This document shows, in pieces, positions 19,601-31,700 of a stretch of DNA of 64,000 nucleotides; the stretch's first letter is position 1, and every line of letters begins with the position of its first letter. The translations under genes were made by a program, and so were the position numbers. The stretch lies in NCBI GenBank assembly GCA_949152475.1, contig OX424556.1, positions 53,960,451 through 54,024,450 of the forward strand. Direction: 5' to 3'. This DNA is from Terebella lapidaria. Lineage: Eukaryota; Annelida; Polychaeta; Terebellida; Terebellidae. The notes under the pieces are model-generated. The model saw only the letters and a list, made by a program, of their open reading frames with translations, was not told the origin of the DNA and did no database searches.

Positions 19601-22600
19601 TGGCGTACCTGCTAATTGAGTTTTGGCCAGAAAGGAGGGAATGACTCCGAGGAGAACCGAGGAGCCATCCGACTTCCACTTAACTTTGGAAAAGGACAGG
19701 GCGTGGAGCTCACTCCGTCGCTTCCCTGAAGCCAGAGCCAAAAGGAAGACCGTCTTAAACGTCAGAAACTTTAGGGAGGCCCGCTCAAGGGGTTCGAACG
19801 GATCTTTTCTTAAGACGTTGAGAACAAGCGATAGATCCCACTCAGGAACCGGGTTCCTAGCTTTCGGTCTTTCGATCTCGAAACTATTAATCAACGCAGT
19901 CAAACCTTGATCATGACCAAAATCGATCCCAAGTTTGGGTTTTAGAGTCTTCGCGATAGCCGTACGGTAACCTGCGATCGTGGATGGAGCTCGCCCTTCA
20001 TTGAACTTTTTGAGAAGAAATTCGGAAATTAAGGGAGCATCGACTCTGAAAGGACTAACCTTCCGGCGACGACACCAAGCACAGAAGGAAGTCCACTTCG
20101 ATTGGTAGACTGCCAAAGAAGATTTTCGATTTGATCGGGCGATCCTTGCGGACACCTCCCTTGAAAATCCCTTCTTTCGGAAACATCGCTCGACAATATC
20201 CAGGCATGAAGTTTCAGACTTGCGGGAGCCTGATGAAACATGCTGGAGCGAGGTTGTTTGAGGAGGTCCCACCGATCCGGAAGCTGACGAGGGAAGTCTA
20301 CTATCAACTCCAGAAGGTCCGGGAACCACGACCTCTGCGACAGACACGGAGCAATCAGCAGGAGGCGACACTGGTGAGTCCGAAACTTGGCGATCACCTT
20401 GTCCAACAACACCGCTGGGGGGTAAGCATATGCGTACATGCCCTCCCAGGACGTCGACATCGCATCCACTGACATGGCCGTGGGATCGGGAATGGGAGAC
20501 ACAAACGAAGGAAGTTTGTGGTTCCACCGGGTCGCAAACAAATCGACCATCGGCGTGCCCCATAGGCCGCAGAGAGACTGGAATACCCTGGGGGAAAGAC
20601 TCCACTCCATGGCCTGGACCTGGCCCCTCCGGGAGAGGCGGTCCGCCCAAACATTCATATGACCAGGGATATGCCTCGCGAAAAGCGAAATACCCCGGTC
20701 GTGACACCAGAGCAGGAGGTCGATAGCGGCTTGGCACAGCGACTGGGACTTCGTACCGCCCTGCTTGTTGATGTAGGCGACTACCGTGGAGTTGTCGGTG
20801 GCCACCAACACAGCCTGATTGAGGAAATGTGTTTCCCAATGCCTGAGAGCCAAGAACACGGCCTCCAGTTCCAACAGGTTTATGTGCCATTCCTGCTGAG
20901 ACGAAGACCAGGTGCCCGAGACCTCGCTGTCGTCCCAGTGAGCGCCCCAGCCGTCCATACTGGCATCCGTAAATACGTGCCTGGATGGAGGCGGCCGGCG
21001 GAATGACGACCCTCGGAGCAGATTGACGGGATCCAGCCACCATTGCAGATGGGAAACGACTTCCGGAGAGACCTGCACGAGCTGGGATCTGTCTCCCGTG
21101 ACCTGGGACCATTGGGAGTGTAGATGCCGCTGAATAGGCCGCATGTGCAGGCGGCCCAACGGAACTAACTTTTCCGTGGAAGCTAGCATCCCGAGAAGGG
21201 ACTGCCAGCGTCTGGCCGTCTGTGGAATGCGACGAAGGAACCCTTCTGACAGCACGGATAATTTTGACTGACGATCCAGCGTCGGCAAAACAGTCTCTGA
21301 GGTAGTCTGATAACGATACCCCAAGAAGACGAAGTCCCGACGCGGTGACAAGTCGGACTTTTTTTGGTTGATTTTGAACCCCATCCGTGAGCATAGATTT
21401 ACCACAAACTGTGCTTGGACGATCAGCGTTTCGCGACAATGGTGCCGGATTAGCCAATCGTCGAGATACTGGTGGATGAAAATCCCCTGCTTGTGGGCGA
21501 GAATCTGGACTTCCCGAGCCACCATGGTGAAAATCCACGGCGCTGTCGATAATCCGAACGGGAGCGCCCGAAACTGCCATACGCGGCCGAGATAGAGAAA
21601 TCTCAGGTATTTGCGAACTGCAGGTTTCATTGGAATATGGAAATAGGCATCTTTGAGATCTATCGTTACCACCCACGAATCGCGAGGCATGACTGAACGA
21701 ACTTGCTCCGGCGTTTCCATGGAAAACGTCGGCACGATTAGGAACTTGTTCAACGGAGAAAGATCTATCACTGGTCTCCAACCCCCCGACGCTTTGGGAA
21801 CCACAAACAACACGCTGTAGAACCCGGGAGTGTCCCCGGGAGCAGGTTCTATCGCTTGTTTCTCGATCATCGCCGTTATCTCCTCGTGGAGAACATGGCG
21901 GCGTTCCGGATCGTTTGGAAGAGTGAAACCCCTTGGGACGGGCGATAACGGTGGCAATTTCTCGAATTTCAGGCCGAATCCTCGACGGAGCGTCGAGACG
22001 ACCCAGGGGCAAGCCCCGAGCCGCTCCCACTCTTTCCAAAACAGAGTTAAACGAGCTCCTACGGGCTCGTCTGAAGAAGGAATATCGACCGAAACGAGCT
22101 GACCATGCAGCTCTCCTCGACACTCGAGCAAAGGATCCGGCCCGGAATCCGAAGCTATACGTACCCGGTTTCTTTTCCCCTGCGGGCTTGGGAGCCTCGC
22201 CACAGCCACGGCCTCGACCTCGACCGCGATCTCCTCGGGTGCTGCCGGCAGGGGCCCCACGAAAGGGCAGACCAGAGGCCCTGCCTCGGGCCCTGCCGCG
22301 GCCACGACCTGGCTGCTGCTGCGGCTGGGCTTGCTGTGTAGGGGGCTGAGGCTTCTTGAACGCTGACACCATCTGCTGAGTGAGCCGTTCCAAGGACTTA
22401 GACTGGCTCAGGAGGGCGTTGGAGGTGGAAGACTTCGCAGCCTTTTCGTCCGCCTCCTTCTTCACCTCACGCAGGTTGAACGGTCCGGTAAGAGCAGGGA
22501 GGTGCGAGTCCCAGAGGTGGGGATGACCGGGTGCAGGACCCTCATGTCCGTCATCAACTGGTCGGGAACCTCGAACCTCAGGGAGGACAGGAACGCGTCA

Positions 22601-25600
22601 CGACGCCAGAGCTCAGACACCCAGAGTGCGTGGGAGTCTAGAGCAACCTTATCACCAACGCCCTTGCCGATCGAGGTCACCAGGGACGCGCAACTGAGAA
22701 GGGCCTCCGCGAGTTCATCCCGATCCAAATCCGGATTGTTCAGTACTTGGTCGTGGCACTGTAAAATGGCTCTCTTGGTGGCCATGGAAAGCCAATCCAT
22801 GGCGGAGTCTGTGGCCAGACCAACCCGCACGGTATGCTGGAACTCGGCTAGCGCCCCCCAAGGAATGTCCACCGACTTTGGTTCCTTAAAGAAGGAGAAG
22901 TGGGGGTGGTGCCTCCTCAAGGTGGTCGGCCTGTCGTCCAGCTCCGACGAGGTGTAGTAATCCGTAACAGACGGACGGGAAGGAAAGGCGCCTATCGCGG
23001 TCTTGTTCGTCCTGACCGTCTCCTCGATCCGCTCCTGCATGGAGCCGCGGACTCCAGCCGAAAGGGGGAAACGTAGGGCGTCCTTCGACGGCCGTGGATG
23101 CTCCATCTCCGACGATATCATAGATCTCGCGACCTTCTTGACTGGAGGCGGAGCATGTTCTTCGGGCCACAAACCCGGGAGGACCCTCTTCACGAAGTCC
23201 AGCTTCTCTCCCCAAGACAAGGGGTCATCGGACTCGGGCTGAGCGAGCTCCTGGTCGGACTCGGCCTTACGCTTCAGGGGCAGCGTAAGACCCGAAGGAC
23301 CAGGCAACGGCTGAGTCGGTGGAGAAGATTCCCCATCCGAGGGCGGGTCTTCCCTGGGAAGAGACAGAGAAGGAGGAGGAGGTGGCGGCTGTTGTGGCGG
23401 AGGGAACCTCGCCAGGAACTGTTGCCACTGTCCCAACATCTCGGCCCGAAAGGCCTCCAGTTCGCCCCTGAGGCGCTGCTCGGGCGGAACAGTAGGAGAA
23501 GTCCCCTGGACTGGAGAGTCGTGCGGCTCCGGCGGACCAGTGGACCCCTGAGCTACCTGGGCGAACGACATCATGCCCTGGCTCGAGGCGAAAGAGCAGA
23601 CGGGAAGGGAAGAGAGAAGGGAGTCGTCCTGAATATCCTCGGCAATCTGAAAAATATGAACAGAATTATTACCGGAACAAACGGGTGAGCCTGGAAACAA
23701 CGGGGTCCCAGAAACCCGTGGGTTTGGACAGCTCAAAGCCATTGGCTCTCGGTCCCTACCGGCCACGGCTAAAGGGGCCACGGCCTGGGGTCCAGTTACC
23801 GGCGGGAAATCGGGAACCGGCGGCCGAAACACTGGCGTAACGGACCCGGACCGAAATCCGCCCTGGCTCTTGGGTTGAATCCCAGCCCCGGGGGCCGGAG
23901 CCCTACCCGGAGGGGGAAACAACGCTCTCTTTCCAGAGGGATTCCGGGCGCAAGGAACCGTCGTGTGCCCGACGGAACCGGCAGACCCCGAAAACACACT
24001 CGGAAACTGGAACCCAGGTCGTTCAGCCAGAGAAGCATGAGAACGAGGGGCCAGTAGAGAGGGAGCCAACAGAGAGCCACACAAACCCGTAGGCTGTGGG
24101 AAAGCCAGGGTGCCGAGAGCCGAGCGAGCGGCTCCCGGGACCCGTGCGCTGAAAGAAATATACAATGATAAATCAAAACTTACAGCACAAACAGCATTTG
24201 ATAACTGAAGATCTAACCGCCGCTTGCGCTCGTCGGACGCCTTGGGGCGCGGCTTAGAATCAGACGGGGAAGGGGGGGTGGGACAACCAGCAAACCTGCG
24301 GGCCTGAATCTCCCGTAGCCCCTGCAGACATAACTTCCAGTCGTCCAGACACCAGTCCGCGCACAACTCACATGTCGCCGTCGGACGACAATACACAGTG
24401 TCTCTGCACTGCCAGCAGGCGTTGTGTACCTCCCACTTTGGAAGGTAGTGTTTGCACACGATGCACTTCATATCTGAAAAATATCACATCGAAGTACAAC
24501 GGGCGACAATAGGGGAAGGAAAGGGGCCTGGGGAGGCTTTACCATTTCCTCCCAAAAAAATCGCAAATAACTAACTCTAAGCTAGCTAACAATCGTAACC
24601 ACGATTAAAAGCAAAAAAGGCTGACTAAAGAACAGCCAGAAGACGCTCGAAGACGTGAAAAATCAACTTCGAATGCCAAAAGCAAGACTTTGCTGACACA
24701 TCCAACAATGGAGGAGCAAATTAATGGCGGCTAAGGTCAATCATATGACCGGTGTGACGTCACATCTACACCGCGGGGAATCTGAGATGTGTGAGAGTAA
24801 TTTCTTTCAATTTAGAGTTCGAGATGGATGTCAGGAATTTTGAGAAAATTCTTGTGACATTCATTTCTCTCTCCTCTTCTTTGAATGCCAAGGTAAGATT
24901 ACCCAAAGAGTTTATTATAGAGGTAGTGGTATGGCAATAAATAGTAAAATTCATTGTTTTGTATTGTATTTATGATAGAGGTTGAAGGACAGAGGATGTA
25001 CAAGGTTGAAGGGCTTTCAGGTAGGTACACATTATATTTTCATGGCGAATGTTGTAGATCTATAATGTACATGTACATTGCACTTACAAGTTGTAGTTGT
25101 GATGCAGTACCTCTGGTGGAATTTCATCTGATACAGGACACAATGAGTTGAGTCGATAATATAAATAATGTAGAATACATGATCAAATGCAGAACTGGCA
25201 AAAACTTGAAATGATAAATGCCAAGTACAAGACGTACTAGTATACATGTACATCATTGGAATAAAAAAGAAAGCTTCAAAATATAATCACCTTCAAACCA
25301 GTCGTCTTGAATCTCATCCTCACGATCAGAAATCTCCTTCTGGGCTGTTGGCATTTCTCTCATCGTTTCCTCGAAATCTGACTCAGTGAAATCACTTAGC
25401 ATGCTTTCAAATCTAGGACCTTCAGGATATCTGCCTGGCCTAGCAGGACTCCTCATCGATCCATGGTTTCTTTCGTATGTTGGGGCATTGTTCCAGTGTC
25501 GCGGAGCCGCTTCAGTCAAGTAATCGTCCCTCCTGCCCCACTCAAGCATGTTCCCAGTGTCAGGTGGAGTCTGTTCTGTGGGGGAATGTCCAGCCTCCCG

Positions 25601-25729
25601 GGTTTTCTCGAAGAAGTCCAAGTCCTCCCACCCAGATATACTCGGTGTGGGAGGGGCCGCAGGCAGGACAGGTTTTCTCGTGTACGCAAACTGTGTGAGT
25701 GATGGGGTTCGCAGAGGGCCTGTTGCTGA
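16632..25729 (-). CDS. HFM1: HFM1 exons 33-37: long disordered C-terminal tail and terminal motif
   Basis: Exon 33 (439 bp) and exon 34 (40 bp) are acidic. Exon 35 (870 bp) and exon 36 (387 bp) are Ser/Pro/Gln-rich without a recognisable fold. Exon 37 (16632-16692) encodes [19 protein letters not shown] and the stop. The frame at the end of exon 36 would also stop immediately at a TAA overlapping the GTAAAC donor; splicing to exon 37 is preferred because the last ten residues resemble the vertebrate HFM1 C-terminus (LLGIFDGIF). Confidence 0.85.
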
Positions 25730-28700
25730 CTGAAACACGTCATCAAAATTGACAACATATTATCTAACTAGGATGACTTTTACATGATAATCATGATTTT
25801 ACATGATACTATTTGATACTATTTTACATCATACAAGTAATGGATGAACCTACATGAACCTACATCAGTTGTTTTTTAATGTGATAACATTTTTTAATAA
25901 TCTCTTCTAGTTGAATTGTTTTCTACCTTGAGCCGTTTGGCTGATGGAGTGTCAGGCATGGATTGCAGGAACTGTCTCATCTGTTTGAGGTGTCCATCGA
26001 CCCCTTTAGTTTTCCTCTCCTTGATCACGATGCCATACTTGCAGCATTCATGTCCACACAGCTGCTTGTCGTTACATTTGTGGTTACAAGGTTTCCTGTT
26101 GCTGGGTGTCTCGCCCACATCTGTCACGAGAGAGACATCAACTAAAAGCACACTGCATATTTTATACCAACTGATTTTTATCAACTGGAGAACTACACAA
26201 TGCAATGCCTAATAATAAGAAGTTGGTGGAAGCTCACCAAAATCGTCATCCTTCAACTCAAGATTGAAGGTCGGTGTCGAGCACTGTTGTTGATTTCTAA
26301 GTGAATTGGGATTTTCTCTCATGGTCGGTGGAACCTGTTTTCTCGTAATAAAGAACATGCAAAAAACCACTGATTTTTTGTGGCCTAAAATTTAATTGAA
26401 ATAACTATTAAATGATTGTTCATCATTTGTGTCACCTTCTGCATGTTTGAGGAAGATGCCCATGTCACCCGTTTTGGTCCAGTGTAGTGAGGAGTGTATT
26501 TCCTTTGGACATCAAAGCCAACTGACGGAAAATATTTAAGTGTACATATTTATTACTGATACAGTCAGACTTTACTATCACTTACATTTTCCATAATATT
26601 ATTTGATTATCCTCAAAGACTTCATTAAATACATCAAGAATCAATACATACATGGGAAATATTCATTTCGTAAATTTAACATGTCAAGATTGGCTCCAGG
26701 GCACCAGTGCAAAATTTTTACAGCTAAACGTATTGAAATTTCTAAAACGAAGATAAACTAGACGTCAAGGCCTAAAGATGCCTTGGGGCATTTCGTGTGA
26801 AGCTCTAATTCCTACCTAACATATACCTTGTCAAGAATCATGATGACTCTAAAAACATCTGTGGTCAAAGTTTAACTGACATACTCCTTAGGCATCCTTG
26901 TGTAGAACGTCCTTTCTGCTTTGTAACATACCAAATTTCATGTCAAGGTCAGAGTTCATCCCTGATACCCTTTGGACATGTTTGTCTAGGGTGAATAGCC
27001 CGCTTTGCTCAACAAAGCATTGTTTCTGAGATATTGAATCGGCAAAAAAAAATATGACACCAGGGGTCGTCTCGACCCAAGATACCCTCTAGACTAGTTT
27101 GCTTAGTGCCAGCAGGCCGAAATTGAGCTCTGTTTCGCTCTACGATGCACCATTATCGAGATACGGCCAAACAGGAAGTACCGAGTCGGCAAAAAAACAA
27201 TTCGGCACCAGGGGTCGTCTTGATCTAAGATACCCCCTAGACTAGTTTGTCTAGTGCCGGGAGGCCAAAATTGAGCTCCGTTTCGCTCTCCGATGCACCG
27301 TTTCCGAGATACATCCAAACAGGAAGTGCCGAGTCGGCATAAAAGAAATCGGCACCAGGGGTGCCCAAAAATACCCTCTAGACTAGTCTGTCTACAGATA
27401 GGAGGCCGAAATTGAGCTCCGTTTCGCTCTACGATGCACCGTTTTCGAGATACGGCCAAACAGGAAGTGCCAAGTCAGCAGAAAAAAGATCGACACCAGG
27501 GGTCGTCTCGACCCAAAACACCCCCTAGACTAGTCTGTCTAGTGCCAGAAGGCCGAAATTGAGCTCCGTTTCGCTCTACGACGCACGTTTATGAGATACG
27601 GCCAAACAGGAAGTGCCGAGTTGGCAAAAAGAAGAACCGGCACCAGGGGTCGTCTCGACCCAAGATACCCCCTAGACTAGTGTGCCTAGTGCCCGGAAGC
27701 CGAAATTGAGCTCCGTTTGGCTCTACGATGCACCGTTTTCGAGAGTCAGCAGAAAAAAATCGGCACCAGGGGTCGTCTCGACCCGAAATACCCCCTAGGC
27801 TAGTCTGTCTAGTGCCAGGAGGCCGAAATTGAGCTTCGTTTCGCTCTACGACGCACCGTTTTCGAGATACGGCAAAACAGGAAGTGCCGAGTCGGCAGAA
27901 AAAAAATCGGCACCAGGGGTCCATCTCAACCCAAGATACCCCCTAGACTAGTCTGTCTAGTGCCAGGAGGCCGAAATTGAGCTTCGTTTTGCTCTACGAC
28001 GCACCATTTTTCGAGATACGGCAAAACAGGAAGTGCCGAGTCGGCAGAATAAAATCGGCACCAGGGGTCGTCTCGACCTAAGATACCCCCTAGGCTAGTC
28101 GATCTAGTGCCAGGAGGCAGAAATTGAGCTCCGTTTCGCTCTACGACGCACCGTTTTCGAGATACGGCCAAACAGGAAGTGCCGAGTCGGCAGAAAAAAA
28201 ATCGGCACCAGGGGTCGTATGACCCAAGATCCCCCCTAGACTAGTCTGTCTAGTGCCGGGAGGCCGAAATTGAGCTTCGTTTTGCTCTATGACGCACCGT
28301 TTTCGAGATACGGCCAAACAGGAAGTGCCGAGTCGGCAGAAAAAAATCGGCACCAGAGGTCGTCTCGACTCAAGATACCCCCTAGACTAGTCTGTCTAGT
28401 GCCAGGAGGCCGAAATTGAGCTCCGTTTCGCTCTCTGACGCACCGTTTTCGAGATACGGCCAAACAGGAAGTGCCGAGTCGGCAGAAAAAAATCGGCACC
28501 AGGGGTCGTCTCGACCCAAGATACCCCCTAGACTAGTCTGTCTAGTGCCAGGAGGCCGAAATTGAGCTCCGTTTGGCTCTACGATGCACCGTTTCCGAGA
28601 TCTGCATGAAACCCTCAAGGATGAAATGGTAAAAATTCTTCCGAGCTCTAAGGCAAAGGTCGTTCAACGGATTGATCCCAAAATCAATAGGGTTCTTCCC

Positions 28701-31700
28701 TGGTGGCATATGAACCTCCATGCAAAGATATGCAGCCATTGCATAAATACTTTTTGAGTTATCGATCGGAAACCAAGTCTCAAACGGACCCCGGAGCTGG
28801 CTCAAAAACAATAGGGGTCCATGTAATATGTCTGACCATGTCTGATATGTCTGACCATGGAATATGTCTGACCAGTGGTGAAAATTTGGACAAGATCCGT
28901 TCAGGCACTCACAAGTTATTGATCGGAAACCAAAACGGCAAAAGTGAAAGAAAAAAAAAAAGAAAAAAAAAAAAACTCAGACAAAACCTAATAAAGGTAA
29001 ATTTTGTAAAACATTTCACAACTACATATATGCCTCGAACTGTAATTGACCAGTGACCACATTCACTTAGGTAACTGACATTCCCCCCAGAACATACCCC
29101 AGTCCTGGCTGATAAAGTTCACACTCAGATCGTCTCCTTTCTTCGCTCTCTTCACCTCCATTTTTTTCCGCCAAGGTCCGGTGATTAGGAGAGCATCACT
29201 GCAGGATACAGTGAGATTCAAACTCAAGTTACTCATTTGATCACACATGATAATTTTACAGCATAATTTAATTTTTATGCTGAAAAAATTATATATATAA
29301 TATACATGTAACATGATATCAACTGAATCTGATACTGTACAATTTGAATTGAGGCTATATCTTATGGCAAAATAATGAGTGTTTTTGAGGCATGCAAAAA
29401 TGTGGCAGTTGATTTTGTGATCAACTTTTTGGCTTATTTCGAAAGGAAATCACAAGTTACAATAATCAAACCTGATCCTAAATTTGGCGAGAACCATGTT
29501 GTCTGTGTCTCCGATCAGCAGTACTGATGTATGGCGCTTGTCTGCTGTTGACATGTCCTTGATTTCTTTAGCATTGACCATCTGTATGACCACTGTGATT
29601 TCTGCCGACTGGCTGGCATACACTGACGTCTGAAGTGAAGATGGTAAGAAAAAGGAAGTTTTAACCTGTTAAATCCAGTATTTATTACACACTTACCTCG
29701 ATAATAAACACTCTTGGGTAATCTTACCTGGCTTTCAAAAAAGAGAATAATAATGCCATTAAATTTTTTAATGGCAAACTCTCTTAAACTGGTCGTTCTA
29801 TGCCCCTCAGACAGCAGTCATTCATAAAGGTTTCTTGACGAAACCTGACTGCAGCAGTGGTCTCTGAGAAATGTTTCTTGATGAAACTGTTCCCCCGGAA
29901 CCGCCATTACTTTGTCCCCAAGAAGTCAGGCTGGGAAGGCGGGAGGGAAAATAACTGTCTTTATTATACAGGTAGGTGTGTAATAAATACTGGTTTTAAC
30001 AGGTTAAAACTTCCTATTTATGTCCACACTTTGACCTCTATAATAAACACTCTTGGTTTATCTCAGAATAACCACAGGAGGAGGGCTAACCCAACCCCCC
30101 AAGGAAACATCATTGAGGCATAGAACGAAATATTTCTGAGAGAATTTATGGTTCTTTTAATTAGTTGAAAGAAGTTCCCACGCGCGAGTATTTACAAGTT
30201 AGGTGTTTAAACCCGGACGAGTAATTAGCCCGGAGGTTTATTCGCGCGTGCGAGTAAATTCATAAACTACCACAGAATATTACCTGGGTAAGAGAGTGGA
30301 GTCGTCGAGAAGGTTCCCCCGCAGTTGTCTTGCTGGCGGCGGGACAACGTAAATTTTCTTCCCTAAAAAATAGGGACAAATCGACCTTCGAGACGACCTG
30401 TCCGACCGTCGAAGTGTGTATGTACAAGTGCTGCATATCTACAGACGGACCGTACTCTGCGCGGCCACCACGGGTCCTAGGTGGTAGCCGTCCTCATCCT
30501 GCCATGTCAGTTCCCTGCAGTAGAAGGAAACAAAGGTATTGTTAGAGGCCCACGAACAGGCCTGCATGACATCGGACAATGCAACATTATTCATGAAAGC
30601 GAGTGACGACGCTGAAGCCCGCACATCACGCGCTTTCACAGGGAAGGAGCCCGACATTTGCATTCAAGATTTTTCGTAGCAGAAAAGAACACACTTTTTG
30701 ACCCAGGAAGAGATCGTTGCTGCCCGAATATCTTTCTGGAAATTCTTTTTAAAGGCAACGAACAAGAGACGTTTCCCCACATGAAGCTCCTTCGTGCGGC
30801 GCACATAAATGCGAAGGGCTCTAACGGGACACAATTTCGCGTCTTCCTCCAAGCCCGGCCCCAACGAAGAGGTAAGGGACGGGATACTAAAGGACATAGA
30901 CTGGGTCTGAGCTAACTGAGTCTTAGCCAAAAAGGAGGGGATGACTCATCCATCCTCCTTCCACTGCACTTTGGAAAAGTCGAGAGCATGGAGCTCACTT
31001 CGTCTCTTCCCCGAAGCGAGGGCCAAGAGGAAGACAGTCTTTAACGTTAAGAACTTCAAAGACGCTCGCTCCAACGGCTCAAAGGGTTCAGAGAGTGAAC
31101 AATTTAGAATGAGCGATAGATCCCAAGACGGAACGGGATTCCTCGTTTTAGGTCTCTCGATAGCAAAGCTATTCAGCAACGCAGAAAGACTGGGATCTTG
31201 TCCAGAATCCACTCCCGATTTAAGCTTAATGGTTTTAGCAATAGCAGTCCTGTAACCTGCGAGAGTCGAAGGGGCCAACTTCTCGAGCAGGAACTCAGAG
31301 ATCAGAGGGGCAGTGACCCTGAACGGACTAATCTTCCGGCCACGACACCAAGCACAGAATCTAGTCCATTTGGATTCATACACTGTGAAAGAAGAACGTC
31401 GATTTGTTCGGGCGATCCTCACTGACACCTCCCTAGAAAAGCCCTTCTTTAGGAAACATCGCTCGACAAGAGCCACGCGTGCTTGGAGCTTGATGAAAGA
31501 CGTCGGACCGGGGCTGCTTGAGCAGATCGTGACGGTCCGGCAACGGCACCGGGCTGTCCGCCAACAGATCCAGAAGGTCCGGAAACCAAGGCCTCTGAGG
31601 GAGCAGCGGAGCAATGAGAACCATCCTGGCTTGATGTGACTTGAATTTGGCCAGAACCTTCTCCATCAACACCGCCGGAGGATAGGCATATAGGAACATC

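Larger units (their letters stand above)
18407..24943 (-). mobile_element. DIRS-type tyrosine-recombinase retrotransposon, apparently intact
   Basis: A 6.5-kb element in HFM1 intron 34, same orientation as the gene. It has the diagnostic DIRS layout: inverted terminal repeats rather than LTRs, gag, overlapping RT/RNase H and tyrosine recombinase frames, and an internal complementary region whose halves match the two outer ends. No target duplication is expected or seen. All frames are open and the key catalytic residues are present, so it may be young or active. Without it the intron would be about 155 bp. Confidence 0.93.

Noticed and set aside
20131..20726. Plus-strand frames of 70-115 codons over the DIRS RT gene
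   Set aside because: Antisense shadows of a GC-rich coding region with no recognisable domains.
27103..28618. Minus-strand frames with a repeated [12 protein letters not shown] peptide
   Set aside because: Direct translation of the second B subfamily; each frame breaks at unit indels and lies inside an HFM1 intron.
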